The notes beneath the pieces are model-generated. The model saw only the letters and a list, made by a program, of their open reading frames with translations, was not told the DNA's origin and ran no database searches. Positions 7,640-17,107 of a stretch of 64,000 nt of DNA are shown piece by piece. Within the stretch, counting starts at the first letter, position 1. Each line of letters begins with the position of its first letter. The position numbers and the translations under genes were made by a program. The stretch is taken from NCBI GenBank assembly GCA_900552265.1, contig URZE01000001.1:1-64000 (forward strand). The letters run 5' to 3'. Source of the DNA: an uncultured Oscillospiraceae bacterium (GTDB lineage: Bacteria; Bacillota; Clostridia; Oscillospirales; Acutalibacteraceae).

Positions 7640-8524
7640 ATGAACGGCAATAAAGAAATATTAAAGTTAAGTCAGGAGCAATTGCGGAATCTTCAACTTA
7701 AAAGTCTTGAAATTTTGCTTTATTTCAAAGAATTTTGTGAACAGCATAACTTAAGATTTTATTTGTGCGGAGGGTGCTGTATCGGTGCTGTGAGACATAA
7801 AGGATTTATTCCTTGGGACGATGATGTAGATGTATTTATGCCTCGTGATGATTATGAAAAACTTTTTAAAATTTGGAATAAGTACGCCGATACTTCAAAA
7901 TATTCATGCAATAGAACTACCGAAAATAAGTTTATTGGAAATGTTATGACTACAATTTGTGATAATACAACCACTGTTGTACGTCCTTGGCAAAAGGGAA
8001 AAGATGGAAGTAAAGGCGTTATGATTGATGTTTTACCTTTAGATGGGTGTGCTCCGTCAGGTATTAAAAGAAAAATTCAAATGATGTGGAGTATGATTTT
8101 TTCTCTGTACTGTTCTAAGATGGTTCCGGTAAATCACGGAAAAATGGTATCACTTGTTGCAAAATTACTTTTAGGGATAATTTTTGGAAATAAGGCTAAA
8201 ACTCGGATTTGGAAATATGCTGAAAGACAAATGAGCAGGTATAATATAAAGGATTCAAAATATATAACAGAACTTTGTTCCGGACCGGGATATATGAAAA
8301 ACGAATATCCTAAAGAAATATTTGAAAGTGTTGTTTATAAAGAATTTGAAGGATATATGATGCCTGTCCCTAAGGGCTACGATGAATATCTTAAAATGGC
8401 TTTTGGAGAATATATGAAATTTCCGCCTTTGGAGAAGCAAATTCCACATCATGATATAGTTTATATGGATTTGGAAAGCGGATGTACAGATGACTTAATT
8501 ATTTTGAAAAACGGAGGAAAATAG
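7640..8524 (+). CDS. LicD family phosphotransferase
   Basis: LicD/FKTN-type nucleotidyl/phospho-transferase that moves a phospho-alcohol (phosphocholine, phosphoribitol or similar) from a CDP-activated donor to a glycan. The hallmark is FYLCGGCCIGAVRHKGFIPW followed by DDDVDVFMPRDDYEKL (about residues 40-75). The next two genes make CDP-ribitol, so ribitol-5-phosphate is the likely donor group here; this is inference. 294 residues, no signal peptide. Confidence 0.9.
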   Translation: MNGNKEILKLSQEQLRNLQLKSLEILLYFKEFCEQHNLRFYLCGGCCIGAVRHKGFIPWDDDVDVFMPRDDYEKLFKIWNKYADTSKYSCNRTTENKFIGNVMTTICDNTTTVVRPWQKGKDGSKGVMIDVLPLDGCAPSGIKRKIQMMWSMIFSLYCSKMVPVNHGKMVSLVAKLLLGIIFGNKAKTRIWKYAERQMSRYNIKDSKYITELCSGPGYMKNEYPKEIFESVVYKEFEGYMMPVPKGYDEYLKMAFGEYMKFPPLEKQIPHHDIVYMDLESGCTDDLIILKNGGK

Positions 8525-8526
8525 TA

Positions 8527-9246
8527 ATGATATATGCGGCAATAGTAGCAGGTGGAATCGGAAATAGGATGAAGCTTTCTGGGCTTCCAAAACAATTTTT
8601 GCCATTGGGAGAGTCAAAAAAGCCCATAATAATTCATACCTTGGAAAAATTTTTACTTTGTGACAGATTAGACTATATATATCTCGGTGTTCATAAAGAT
8701 TGGACAGGATATGCGGAAGAACTTTTGGAAAAATACGGTATAGATACTGAGAAAATTGTCGTTACGGAAGGTGGAGCGGATAGAAATTCAACTATTATGA
8801 ATATAATAAACTCCATAGAAGAGAAACATGGATGCAACAAAGAAGATATAATAGTTACTCATGATGCGGTCAGACCGTTTTTAACAATAAAAATGATAGA
8901 AGAGAATATTGATGCAGCTATCGAATGTGGAGCTTGTGACACTGTTGTTTCATGTATTGATACGGTTATAGAATCACAAGATGGTTCGTATATTTCTCAA
9001 ATTCCCGATAGAAAGCTGATGTATCAAGGACAAACTCCTCAAAGTTTCAATATGATGAAGCTTAAAAATTTATATTTGGATTTGAACGACGAAGAAAAAG
9101 GTATTCTTACAGATGCTTGCAAAATATTTACTTTCAGAAATCAACCAATAAAACTTGTTAAAGGTGATACGTTTAATATAAAAATAACAACTGTAAGCGA
9201 TTATAAAATTGCAAAAGCAATTGTGGGAGAGGATATGAGTGATTAA
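8527..9246 (+). CDS. tarI: D-ribitol-5-phosphate cytidylyltransferase (TarI/IspD family)
   Basis: Transfers CMP from CTP to a polyol phosphate. The nucleotide-binding start is AAIVAGGIGNRM with the Lys of LPKQFLPLG. TEGGADRNSTIMN, THDAVRPF and QGQTPQSFN are the TarI/IspD motifs. IspD (isoprenoid synthesis) is the alternative reading, but an 8-base overlap with tarJ and the LicD neighbour favour TarI. It starts two bases after the licD stop; the ribosome binding site (GGAGG) lies within the licD end. Confidence 0.88.
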   Translation: MIYAAIVAGGIGNRMKLSGLPKQFLPLGESKKPIIIHTLEKFLLCDRLDYIYLGVHKDWTGYAEELLEKYGIDTEKIVVTEGGADRNSTIMNIINSIEEKHGCNKEDIIVTHDAVRPFLTIKMIEENIDAAIECGACDTVVSCIDTVIESQDGSYISQIPDRKLMYQGQTPQSFNMMKLKNLYLDLNDEEKGILTDACKIFTFRNQPIKLVKGDTFNIKITTVSDYKIAKAIVGEDMSD

Positions 9247-10258
9247 TTATATTTATCAACTTATAAGTCCCGGTGTGATTTCTATAAAATACGAAGATAT
9301 TAGTTTTGGAAAAAATTTGATGATAAGACCTACGTATATGGCTTTGTGTCATGCGGACCAAAGATATTATTTTGGACAGAGAAGTGTTGATAAGTTAAGA
9401 AGCAAACTTCCAATGGCTTTAATACATGAGTGCGTAGGAAAAGTTGTAAATGATCCTACAGGAACATATTCTTACGGTCAAAGAGTTGTTATGATTCCGA
9501 ACGTGCCATCTAAATCAAGAAATCCGATTCTTTATGAAAATTACGAAAAAGGTTGTGCATTTCTTTCAAGCGGTAAAGATGGTTTTATGAGAGAGTTTGT
9601 TAATATAGATTGCGACAGAGTAGTACCTTTTGATGAGGATATTCCGGAAAAAATTGCGGCTATATGTGAATTTATAAGTGTAGGTGTTCATGCGGTAAGC
9701 AGATTTAAAAATTCTGCGCATAAAATAAGAAACTCTGTGGGAATATGGGGAGATGGAAGTTTAGCTTACGTTGTTACATGTATTCTAAAGCAAATGTTTC
9801 CTGATATTCGGATAATTGTAATAGGGCGTGATGATTATAAGTTGTCACAGTTTCTCTTTGCCGATGAAACGTACTTTTCTGACAATATTCCCGAAGATTT
9901 CAGCGTAGATCATGCATTCGAGTGTGCCGGAGGAGAGGGAAGCTACTACGCCATAGATGATATAATAAAATATATTAATCCTCAGGGTACGGCTGTGCTT
10001 ATGGGTGTCAGTGAAAATAAGATAGCTGTTAATACACGAGATATTTTGGAAAAAGGTTTGACTTTTATTGGTTCAAGTCGCTCCGGAAGGGAAGATTTTA
10101 TAAAATCTGTAGAACTATTAAATAATCCCAGATTTCAAAATCGAATAAGCAGGATTATCTATGAAGATGAACCGATATCTGATATTTCAGATATTCACAG
10201 AGTATTCAGAACGGATTTGAATACCTCTTTTAAAACAATTTTTAAATGGAATTTGTAA
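9239..10258 (+). CDS. tarJ: Ribulose-5-phosphate reductase (TarJ, zinc alcohol dehydrogenase family)
   Basis: Reduces D-ribulose-5-phosphate to D-ribitol-5-phosphate with NADPH, feeding TarI. Medium-chain dehydrogenase layout: an N-terminal catalytic domain with CHADQRYYFGQR and LIHECVGKVV (metal and substrate residues), then a Rossmann domain around SVGIWGDGSLAY. The C-terminal ECAGGEGSYYAIDD and LMGVSENK regions also fit TarJ. 339 residues, the family length. Overlap with tarI suggests coupled translation. Confidence 0.9.
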   Translation: MINYIYQLISPGVISIKYEDISFGKNLMIRPTYMALCHADQRYYFGQRSVDKLRSKLPMALIHECVGKVVNDPTGTYSYGQRVVMIPNVPSKSRNPILYENYEKGCAFLSSGKDGFMREFVNIDCDRVVPFDEDIPEKIAAICEFISVGVHAVSRFKNSAHKIRNSVGIWGDGSLAYVVTCILKQMFPDIRIIVIGRDDYKLSQFLFADETYFSDNIPEDFSVDHAFECAGGEGSYYAIDDIIKYINPQGTAVLMGVSENKIAVNTRDILEKGLTFIGSSRSGREDFIKSVELLNNPRFQNRISRIIYEDEPISDISDIHRVFRTDLNTSFKTIFKWNL

Positions 10259-10281
10259 TTTAATTTTGGAGAAATACAGAT

Positions 10282-11259
10282 ATGCCTAAAATAAGTGTAA
10301 TTGTTCCGATATACAATTGTGAAAAATATATTTCAAAGTGTATAGAATCTATTATCAATCAAACTTTTCATGATTTGGAAATCATATTGATAGATGATGG
10401 TTCCACGGATAAAAGTGTTGAAGTTTGTGAAAGCTTTGCAAAAAAAGATTCAAGAGTAAAGTTGATTTGCCAAGAAAACGGTGGAGTAAGCAAAGCACGA
10501 AATGTTGGACTAGAATCTGCTCAAGGAGATTTTATTACTTTTGTTGACAGCGATGATTATATAATTCCTGAAATGTATGAACGAATGTATAAAAATTTAA
10601 TTGAAAATGAAGCGGATATTTCTATTTGTGGTATTACAAACTATTTTATAAAAAGAGACGGGGCCATTGAAAAAATTCGTCAGTCGAGTATAGATGGTTT
10701 TTTTGTTTTCACCGGAGAAAAAGCTATGGAAGAATCGCTTAAAAGTAGGCTTTTTTCAGTTAATCCGGTAAATAAATTATTTAAGAAAAAATTGTTTTAT
10801 TCGGTTCGATATCCGGAAGGGAAAATTTCTGAAGATGCTTTTTTGATACCATCGATACTTTCAGATGCGAGAGTCGTAGTATACGATTCGTTTCCGATGT
10901 ACTGCTATGTTAGAAGAGAGAACAGCATAACTACTTCAAATTTTTCTTCAAAAGATTGGGATGTAGTTGAGGCTTATGAAAAACATTTAAAAACAGTTAA
11001 AAATTTTTTTCCTCATATGATAAGAGCTGCCGAATTTAGATATTTGTGGGCGTACACTTATGTAATGGATAGGATGGTTATAAGTGATTCCATAGTTCCT
11101 GAGGAAGATTTTAAGAAAGCATTTTATTTTATAAGAAAAAATATATTAAAAATTTTTTTGAATCCTTATTTTTCATTTAAGAGAAAAGCGGCAACTGCAA
11201 TATTGTTGATAAATAAGGAAATTTATAAAAATATGATTATCAAATTGAATAAACGTTAG
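10282..11259 (+). CDS. Family 2 glycosyltransferase
   Basis: GT-A fold transferase with the canonical ISVIVPIYNCEKYISKCIES start, IDDGSTDKS (nucleotide site), ENGGVSKARNVGLE, and the metal-binding FVDSDDYI. C-terminal residues after about 230 hold the variable acceptor region; no clear membrane helix. It resembles capsule and teichoic-type transferases of the CpsI/EpsJ kind. ATG 10282 follows TTGGAGAAATA. Confidence 0.88.
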   Translation: MPKISVIVPIYNCEKYISKCIESIINQTFHDLEIILIDDGSTDKSVEVCESFAKKDSRVKLICQENGGVSKARNVGLESAQGDFITFVDSDDYIIPEMYERMYKNLIENEADISICGITNYFIKRDGAIEKIRQSSIDGFFVFTGEKAMEESLKSRLFSVNPVNKLFKKKLFYSVRYPEGKISEDAFLIPSILSDARVVVYDSFPMYCYVRRENSITTSNFSSKDWDVVEAYEKHLKTVKNFFPHMIRAAEFRYLWAYTYVMDRMVISDSIVPEEDFKKAFYFIRKNILKIFLNPYFSFKRKAATAILLINKEIYKNMIIKLNKR

Positions 11260-11278
11260 TAATTTACAGGAGATTTTA

Positions 11279-12367
11279 ATGAAAAAATTATGTTTTGTAT
11301 GCTTTAATATTGAGGATATGGGTGGAATAAATCGTGTTGTTTCGGGACTGTGTAATGAATTTTGTGAAAGTAATATTGTTCACGTAGTTTCTATTTGTGA
11401 TACAGGAAAATCAGCTTATTATTATTTGGATCCGAAAATTAAAATTCATAAAATAAATAATTCTCCGCATGACAGAATTCGTAATGTTATATTTAAATCT
11501 TTTGGAAATTTGAAAGAATATTTTTTAAGTAATAAATTTGATATCATATTTATGGAAGGGCATTATGTTCCACCGATTGTTCTTCCGCTTAAAATTTTTA
11601 CAAAAAGTAAATTTGTTTTTTGTGACCATGGCGCACTTAGCAATCAGATAAGTGACAAAAAAGCTACGTTTTTTCGGAAAATAGCCTCAAAATTAAGCAA
11701 TAAAATAGTAGTTCTTACTAATTCCACCAAAAAGGAATATAGCAGAATATTTAAAGTTAATCCTGAAAAAATAGAGGTTATTCCCAATTTTATTGATGAA
11801 GATATATTGAATTATAAAAAGGAATATAACAAAAATTCGAAATTGATTTTATCTTCGGGAAGGTTTACTGCGGAAAAAGGATTTGAAATGATTCCTGATA
11901 TTGCGGAAATGATTTTCCGTAAACATCCCGATTGGCAATGGCATATTTATGGAAACGGACCGGAGTACATTAATGTACAAAAAAAAATAACAGAAAAAAA
12001 TTTGGGAAAAAACGTAATTTTAAAAGGTTTTGCAGATAATATGTATGAAAAGTATGCAGACTATGGAGTTTTTGTTTTAACATCCTACCGTGAAGGTTTT
12101 GCACTGGTGCTTTTGGAAGCCAAGGTTAGCGGTATTCCTATGGTAAGTTTTGATTGTGTTTCCGGACCGAGCGAAATTATTGATTCGGATATGGACGGAT
12201 ATTTAATTCCATGTTATAATGAAAAAGTTATGGCTCAAAAAATTTGTACTCTTATGGAAAACGATGAGCTTAGGGATAAATTTTCTAAAAATTGTTCTCA
12301 TAATGTAGATAAATTTAATAAAAAAGCGATTGTAGAAATGTGGTATAAAATAATAAATGATGTATAA
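11279..12367 (+). CDS. Family 4 glycosyltransferase
   Basis: GT-B fold retaining transferase. The N-terminal domain starts LCFVCFNIEDMGGINRVVSG; the donor-binding C-terminal domain shows SSGRFTAEKGFEMIPDIAEM, WHIYGNGPEY, and the ExE-type YREGFALVLLEAKVSGIP motif near residue 270. Complete at 362 residues. It is cytoplasmic and probably adds a sugar to the lipid-linked repeat unit. AGGAGATTTTA precedes the ATG. Confidence 0.88.
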   Translation: MKKLCFVCFNIEDMGGINRVVSGLCNEFCESNIVHVVSICDTGKSAYYYLDPKIKIHKINNSPHDRIRNVIFKSFGNLKEYFLSNKFDIIFMEGHYVPPIVLPLKIFTKSKFVFCDHGALSNQISDKKATFFRKIASKLSNKIVVLTNSTKKEYSRIFKVNPEKIEVIPNFIDEDILNYKKEYNKNSKLILSSGRFTAEKGFEMIPDIAEMIFRKHPDWQWHIYGNGPEYINVQKKITEKNLGKNVILKGFADNMYEKYADYGVFVLTSYREGFALVLLEAKVSGIPMVSFDCVSGPSEIIDSDMDGYLIPCYNEKVMAQKICTLMENDELRDKFSKNCSHNVDKFNKKAIVEMWYKIINDV

Positions 12368-12399
12368 TTGTAATGTAATTAAAAATGTAGGTGAAATGA

Positions 12400-13815
12400 G
12401 TGGAAAGTACGGTATTATCAGAAAGTCAAAAATTTAGAAAATTAAACACATTTAAAACAACATATATGGTATTGTTTTTGTCTGTCCTTATAGGAAGATT
12501 TGTAAGTTTATATTGGGTAATACCTCATGTTTTTGACACGGTTGCATTTGTTGGTCTTGTGTGTTGTGCAGGAGTTTTTGTGCTTTTTGATTTATTTGGA
12601 AAAAAGAAAATTTTTGACCTACCGAATATAATTTTTTTAGTTTTATTTTTTGTTTCTTGTTCCATATCGTGCCTTATTTATATAAGGTACGGGTGGGCGG
12701 ATAATTTTAAATCATTAATGTCAATAGCAATGAGTTTATTTTTTCTTTATCCGTATTCTCTCGTTGTAGGGATAGAAGAATTTGAAAAAACTGTAATTTT
12801 ATTACAAAAAATAACGATTATTTCTTGGATGATTTTTTCTTTAATATCAATATACACATTTGTAGTTCAATACAGTAAAATATTTTATATTCACGGTACA
12901 AGAATACTTTTGGGATGTATAGAAAATAGGCTTTTCGGAATATTTTCAGATCCCAATTATGCTTCCGTAATTTCGATTATAACTATGATTTTTTCAGTGG
13001 CAATTTTAAATTATAAAGAACAGAGTAAGTTTACTAAGATTATTTCGATTGTTAATATATTTATACAGTTTATTTATCTTGTTTTGGGAGCTTCCAGAAC
13101 CGGTGAGGTTTGCTTTTTGTTTGTTTTATTTGTTTCAAGTTTTGTGTTTAGTTATAGAGTAAATAATAAAAAGAATTTTTGGGTACTTATTTTGAGAGTG
13201 ATTTTGTCGCTGTGTTTGTGCTTAATTGTTCATTTTGCAATAGATTTCAGTCGTATGCTCTTGTCTTACATTCCGTCTCTGTTTGTACATGGTTCTTCAA
13301 ACAATTCAGGTACGGGAATAGGGCTTTATCAAGTATCAATGGAAAGACCGGATGTAGCTGAAAGCAGTGATATTTCTAATTTAAGGTTTAGAATATGGGG
13401 AAGTGCAATAGATATATTTAAAACAACTTGGTTTTTTGGTGCGTCTCCTCGGAATGCACTTAAATACGCCAAAGACGTTTTGCCTAATGCTTTTATAGCT
13501 CAACGTGGATATGATGCGCATAATTTTTACGTTGCGACGATTTTTTATACCGGAGTGTCAGGTTCACTTTTTTTGGGAATATTTTTTGCCAAAAGTGCTT
13601 TCGAAGTAATAAGGTATTACGTTGTAAATAAATTTGAAGTTAATAACCCCATATTTAATTCTTTGACTCTTTGTATAATATGTACTGCGGTCTCGGGAAT
13701 GTTTTTATCTGAAATTTTATTTATAACGACTGTCGGTTCCTTTTTCTTTTGGTTATTTTCGGGATACGTTATCAATTCAATAAAGAAAGAGTCCACTTAT
13801 TCTAAGGATAGGTAA
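12400..13815 (+). CDS. Wzy-like O-antigen/teichoic polymer polymerase or ligase
   Basis: 471-residue integral membrane protein with about ten to twelve predicted helices. It has a large extracytoplasmic loop around residues 290-360 and the sequence FSDPNYAS near residue 185, typical of O-antigen ligase/polymerase (Wzy_C-type) proteins. GTG 12400 is the start (AGGTG six bases upstream). Placement between glycosyltransferases and a flippase supports polymerisation of lipid-linked units outside the membrane. Assignment is by topology and context, not by strong motifs. Confidence 0.75.
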   Translation: MESTVLSESQKFRKLNTFKTTYMVLFLSVLIGRFVSLYWVIPHVFDTVAFVGLVCCAGVFVLFDLFGKKKIFDLPNIIFLVLFFVSCSISCLIYIRYGWADNFKSLMSIAMSLFFLYPYSLVVGIEEFEKTVILLQKITIISWMIFSLISIYTFVVQYSKIFYIHGTRILLGCIENRLFGIFSDPNYASVISIITMIFSVAILNYKEQSKFTKIISIVNIFIQFIYLVLGASRTGEVCFLFVLFVSSFVFSYRVNNKKNFWVLILRVILSLCLCLIVHFAIDFSRMLLSYIPSLFVHGSSNNSGTGIGLYQVSMERPDVAESSDISNLRFRIWGSAIDIFKTTWFFGASPRNALKYAKDVLPNAFIAQRGYDAHNFYVATIFYTGVSGSLFLGIFFAKSAFEVIRYYVVNKFEVNNPIFNSLTLCIICTAVSGMFLSEILFITTVGSFFFWLFSGYVINSIKKESTYSKDR

Positions 13816-15411
13816 ATGTCTATGAGAACAAAAAATTCTGTAATAAATATCTTGGTAAGCTGTTTTTCCTACGGTGTAATAATGGTGGGTTCTTTTGTTA
13901 CACGTCAAATTTTTGCAAATGTTCTTGGATTGGAAATAGTGGGAATAGAAGGAGCCTTTTTAAATGTCGTATCTGCACTTGCAATTGTTGAGCTTGGTCT
14001 CGGGGTAGGAATAGTTTACAAACTTTATAAGCCCATTGCTCAAGAAAATTGGAATCAAGTAGCAGTTGTTCTTTGTTTTTTGAGAAGATGCTATATTGCA
14101 ATAGCGTCATGTGTTGGAGTTTTGGGAATCGGAATGGCTTATTTTGTAGTTATGCCCATTAAAGAAGATTTTTCAAAAATTTGGCTCGGACAAATATTCA
14201 TATTGTACGTAATTGACGTAGTGGTATCGTATCTTTATTCTCACAAGCGAGCAATGTTTATTGCTGATCAAAAAAATTATGTAAACAATATAATCCATAT
14301 CGTGGCACAGGTATTATTGTTTGTATTTCAAATACTTGTGCTGAAAATTTTTGCATCTTTTGAGGGATATTTGATATGCAAAATATTTTCACGCTTGATC
14401 GAAAATCTTATAATCTCTTATAGATTTGATAAAAAATATAGTTTTATTGATCTTAGAACAAAACAGCGTATGCCTGATATAGAGAAGAAAGATTTGTTTA
14501 AGAATATGAAAGCACTTCTCCTTCATAAAATTTCCGGATTTGGTACAACTACGGTATCCAGTTTGATAATAGTTTACTGTGTGAGCCTAAGAGACAACGG
14601 AATTTACTACAATTACATGCTCATAGTTATGGCTCTTACAACTGTGACTAATGAAGTTTTTAATGGAGTAATAGCCAGTTTCGGAAATCTTCTAAATACT
14701 TCAAGTTCTAAGAGAGTATACGAAAATTTTAACGTATTGTATTTTCTCAATTTTCTCTTATATTCCTTTATTGTCACATCATTTGTATGCTTGTCTACAC
14801 CATTTATAAATATATGGACAGGTGAAGGTTCAGCTTTTGGAATTTTAACAACTGTTGCGATAACGGGTTATTTATATATCTACGGTATGCGTCAATCGAT
14901 TGGAATGGCTAAGGTAAGTGCCGGAATTTATGATCAAGATAAATATCTTGCGGTAGTGGGAGCTATAGTAACTTTTATATTTTCGTGGTTATTAGTCAAG
15001 CCTCTGGGTATATCGGGTGTTATGATAGGAAACATTGTTGGAATAATGGCTATTCCTTATTGGGTACAACCATTTTTGGTCTATGATGAAATATTTAAAA
15101 TGCCTGTAAAAAATTATCACATAAAATTTGTATATTATACAGTTCTGACTGCGATGTACGCTTGGCTTTCGTATTTTTTATGTGATATTATTTATAAACG
15201 TAGCAATATTGTAAATGGCTTGTCTAATAATCTGGTATCAAATTTTCATATATCTTCCAAAATTTCACTTTCCGTCTCTCAAGTAATTGTAAATGCCGGA
15301 ATATGTTTAATTATTCCTAATATTTTTAATATAGTTTTGTTTTTCCGTACGAAAGAATTTAAAAGTTTGTGGAATTACGCTAAGTCATTTTTAAGGAAAG
15401 TAAAAAGGTAG
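13816..15411 (+). CDS. Polysaccharide flippase (Wzx-like, MOP superfamily)
   Basis: 531 residues with about fourteen predicted membrane helices, fitting the MOP/MATE flippase family that exports lipid-linked repeat units. The N-terminal ILVSCFSYGVIMVGSFVTRQ and VLGLEIVGIEGAFLNVVSAL are typical of PST-type exporters. ATG 13816 directly follows the stop of the polymerase gene, so translation is coupled. Confidence 0.85.
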   Translation: MSMRTKNSVINILVSCFSYGVIMVGSFVTRQIFANVLGLEIVGIEGAFLNVVSALAIVELGLGVGIVYKLYKPIAQENWNQVAVVLCFLRRCYIAIASCVGVLGIGMAYFVVMPIKEDFSKIWLGQIFILYVIDVVVSYLYSHKRAMFIADQKNYVNNIIHIVAQVLLFVFQILVLKIFASFEGYLICKIFSRLIENLIISYRFDKKYSFIDLRTKQRMPDIEKKDLFKNMKALLLHKISGFGTTTVSSLIIVYCVSLRDNGIYYNYMLIVMALTTVTNEVFNGVIASFGNLLNTSSSKRVYENFNVLYFLNFLLYSFIVTSFVCLSTPFINIWTGEGSAFGILTTVAITGYLYIYGMRQSIGMAKVSAGIYDQDKYLAVVGAIVTFIFSWLLVKPLGISGVMIGNIVGIMAIPYWVQPFLVYDEIFKMPVKNYHIKFVYYTVLTAMYAWLSYFLCDIIYKRSNIVNGLSNNLVSNFHISSKISLSVSQVIVNAGICLIIPNIFNIVLFFRTKEFKSLWNYAKSFLRKVKR

Positions 15412-15430
15412 TAAAAGAGGCGATTTTAGT

Positions 15431-17089
15431 TTGGATACTTTAATATCGGTGTTGTTGTATTTTATTCAGATAATTCTGCCGTTTTTAGGTGTTTTGATAA
15501 TATATTATTGTTATAAATCGCTTTTTGGAGGTATAAGTCCCGAGAGGCCTTTGATTGCTCTTGTCAATTGTATGACAGGAGAGAAGATTCCCATTACATA
15601 TTGGGAAAATTCAATAGGAAGAGATAGACATTGCGATGTGGTTGTAGATAGTCCGACTGCTTCAAGAGATCATGCGGTTCTCTTCAGGAGAGATGAGGGT
15701 TGGATTATTGCAGACACGAATTCAAAAGGTGGGATTTTTTTAAACGGGAAAAAGGTTGAAGAAAGTGCCAAAGTTGAACTGAATGACGTGATTCAAATCG
15801 GTGGAATTGATTTTGAGCTCAATAAATCAGAAATTTTGCCTGAAAAAAATCGGTTCATAAACATGTTTAAATCACATAACATATGTTATCCTGCGCATAC
15901 CATGTTATTTTTGGTTAATTTTTTTCAATTGCTGTCATTTATAGAAGTTTCGTTCAGTTCGGGAAAATTTGACATAAAACCGATGATTGTTTTTGTGTCC
16001 TTAATTGCCTGTTCGTGGACTCTTTTGTTTATAACGACATTTTTGTTTAAAAGAATTAATTTTGAAATAGAAGCTTTGGGTATATTTTTTAGTGGAATAG
16101 GTATAGCTTCGTTATGCGGCGTAGATGTGGATAAGGCTTATGTACAGCTTGTAGCCTTTTCCATAGGCATGGTGTTTTTTGAGTTTATTATTTTGTTTTT
16201 GAAAAATCCGGATATAGCAATGAAATGTAGACCTTATGTGGCATGTTTTGCAATTATACTTTTGCTTGTAAATTTGGTTTTTGGAAAAGTAAAGAACGGT
16301 TCTCAAAATTGGATTGTAGTCGGACCGTTTTCTATTCAACCTTCTGAATTCGTAAAAGTAGCATTTATATTTTTCGGAACATCTACTCTCCGTGGAATTC
16401 AAACAGCAAAAAATTTAACAGGATTTATACTATTTTCCACAATTTGTATGGGTGCGCTTTTTGCTATGGGAGATTTTGGAACGGCGTGTATATTTTTCGT
16501 TACATTCGTACTGATATCTTTTATGCGTTCAGGAAGTATAAGAACCGTATTTCTTACGTGTAGTGCAGCTGTTTTGGGACTTTTTTTAATACTGAAATTT
16601 AAACCGTACATAGTAACAAGATTTTCTGCGTGGCGTCATGTTTGGGAGCATGTAAACGATATCGGATATCAACAAACGAGGGTATTAACATATGCATCAA
16701 GCGGAGGACTTATTGGATTGGGAATAGGCAAAGGATGTTTGAAATATGTCTTTGCGGCACCGAGTGACTTGGTATTTGGTATGCTTTGCGAAGAATGGGG
16801 ACTTGTGATGTCAATAGCTTTGTTAATTGGAATTGCTTTTTTAGGGATTTACGCACGACGTGTAAGTGCCAGAAGTCGTTCTGCTTTTTACGCAATTGCA
16901 TCATGTTGTTCGGCTGGAATGATAATTTTTCAAATGATGATGAATGTTTTCGGAGTTATTGATATTTTTCCCTTAACCGGTGTGACTCTTCCGTTTATAA
17001 GCTTGGGAGGTTCGAGCATGATATCGGCTTGGGGATTGCTGGCATTTATAAAAGTATCAGATGAAAGAACTTATGGTTTAAAACGTTAA
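15431..17089 (+). CDS. FHA domain fused to an FtsW/RodA/SpoVE (SEDS) glycosyltransferase
   Basis: SEDS proteins polymerise lipid II glycan strands with a class B PBP partner. Here residues about 5-30 are a first membrane helix. Residues about 45-130 are an FHA phosphothreonine-binding domain (SIGRDRHCDVVVDSPTASRD, then TNSKGGIFLNGKKV). The SEDS domain follows from about residue 155, with the signature GSQNWIVVGPFSIQPSEFVK and the C-terminal PLTGVTLPFISLGGSSM. TTG 15431 follows AGAGGCG. The PBP gene is 18 bases downstream. The FHA part suggests control by Ser/Thr phosphorylation; the kinase at 33798 is a candidate. Confidence 0.9.
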   Translation: MDTLISVLLYFIQIILPFLGVLIIYYCYKSLFGGISPERPLIALVNCMTGEKIPITYWENSIGRDRHCDVVVDSPTASRDHAVLFRRDEGWIIADTNSKGGIFLNGKKVEESAKVELNDVIQIGGIDFELNKSEILPEKNRFINMFKSHNICYPAHTMLFLVNFFQLLSFIEVSFSSGKFDIKPMIVFVSLIACSWTLLFITTFLFKRINFEIEALGIFFSGIGIASLCGVDVDKAYVQLVAFSIGMVFFEFIILFLKNPDIAMKCRPYVACFAIILLLVNLVFGKVKNGSQNWIVVGPFSIQPSEFVKVAFIFFGTSTLRGIQTAKNLTGFILFSTICMGALFAMGDFGTACIFFVTFVLISFMRSGSIRTVFLTCSAAVLGLFLILKFKPYIVTRFSAWRHVWEHVNDIGYQQTRVLTYASSGGLIGLGIGKGCLKYVFAAPSDLVFGMLCEEWGLVMSIALLIGIAFLGIYARRVSARSRSAFYAIASCCSAGMIIFQMMMNVFGVIDIFPLTGVTLPFISLGGSSMISAWGLLAFIKVSDERTYGLKR

Positions 17090-17107
17090 TTGAATTTGGG
17101 GTGAATT

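Noticed and set aside
8527..9246. Calling the gene ispD
   Set aside because: Motifs fit both, but direct overlap with tarJ and the LicD neighbour make ribitol-phosphate the better substrate. ispD should be found elsewhere.
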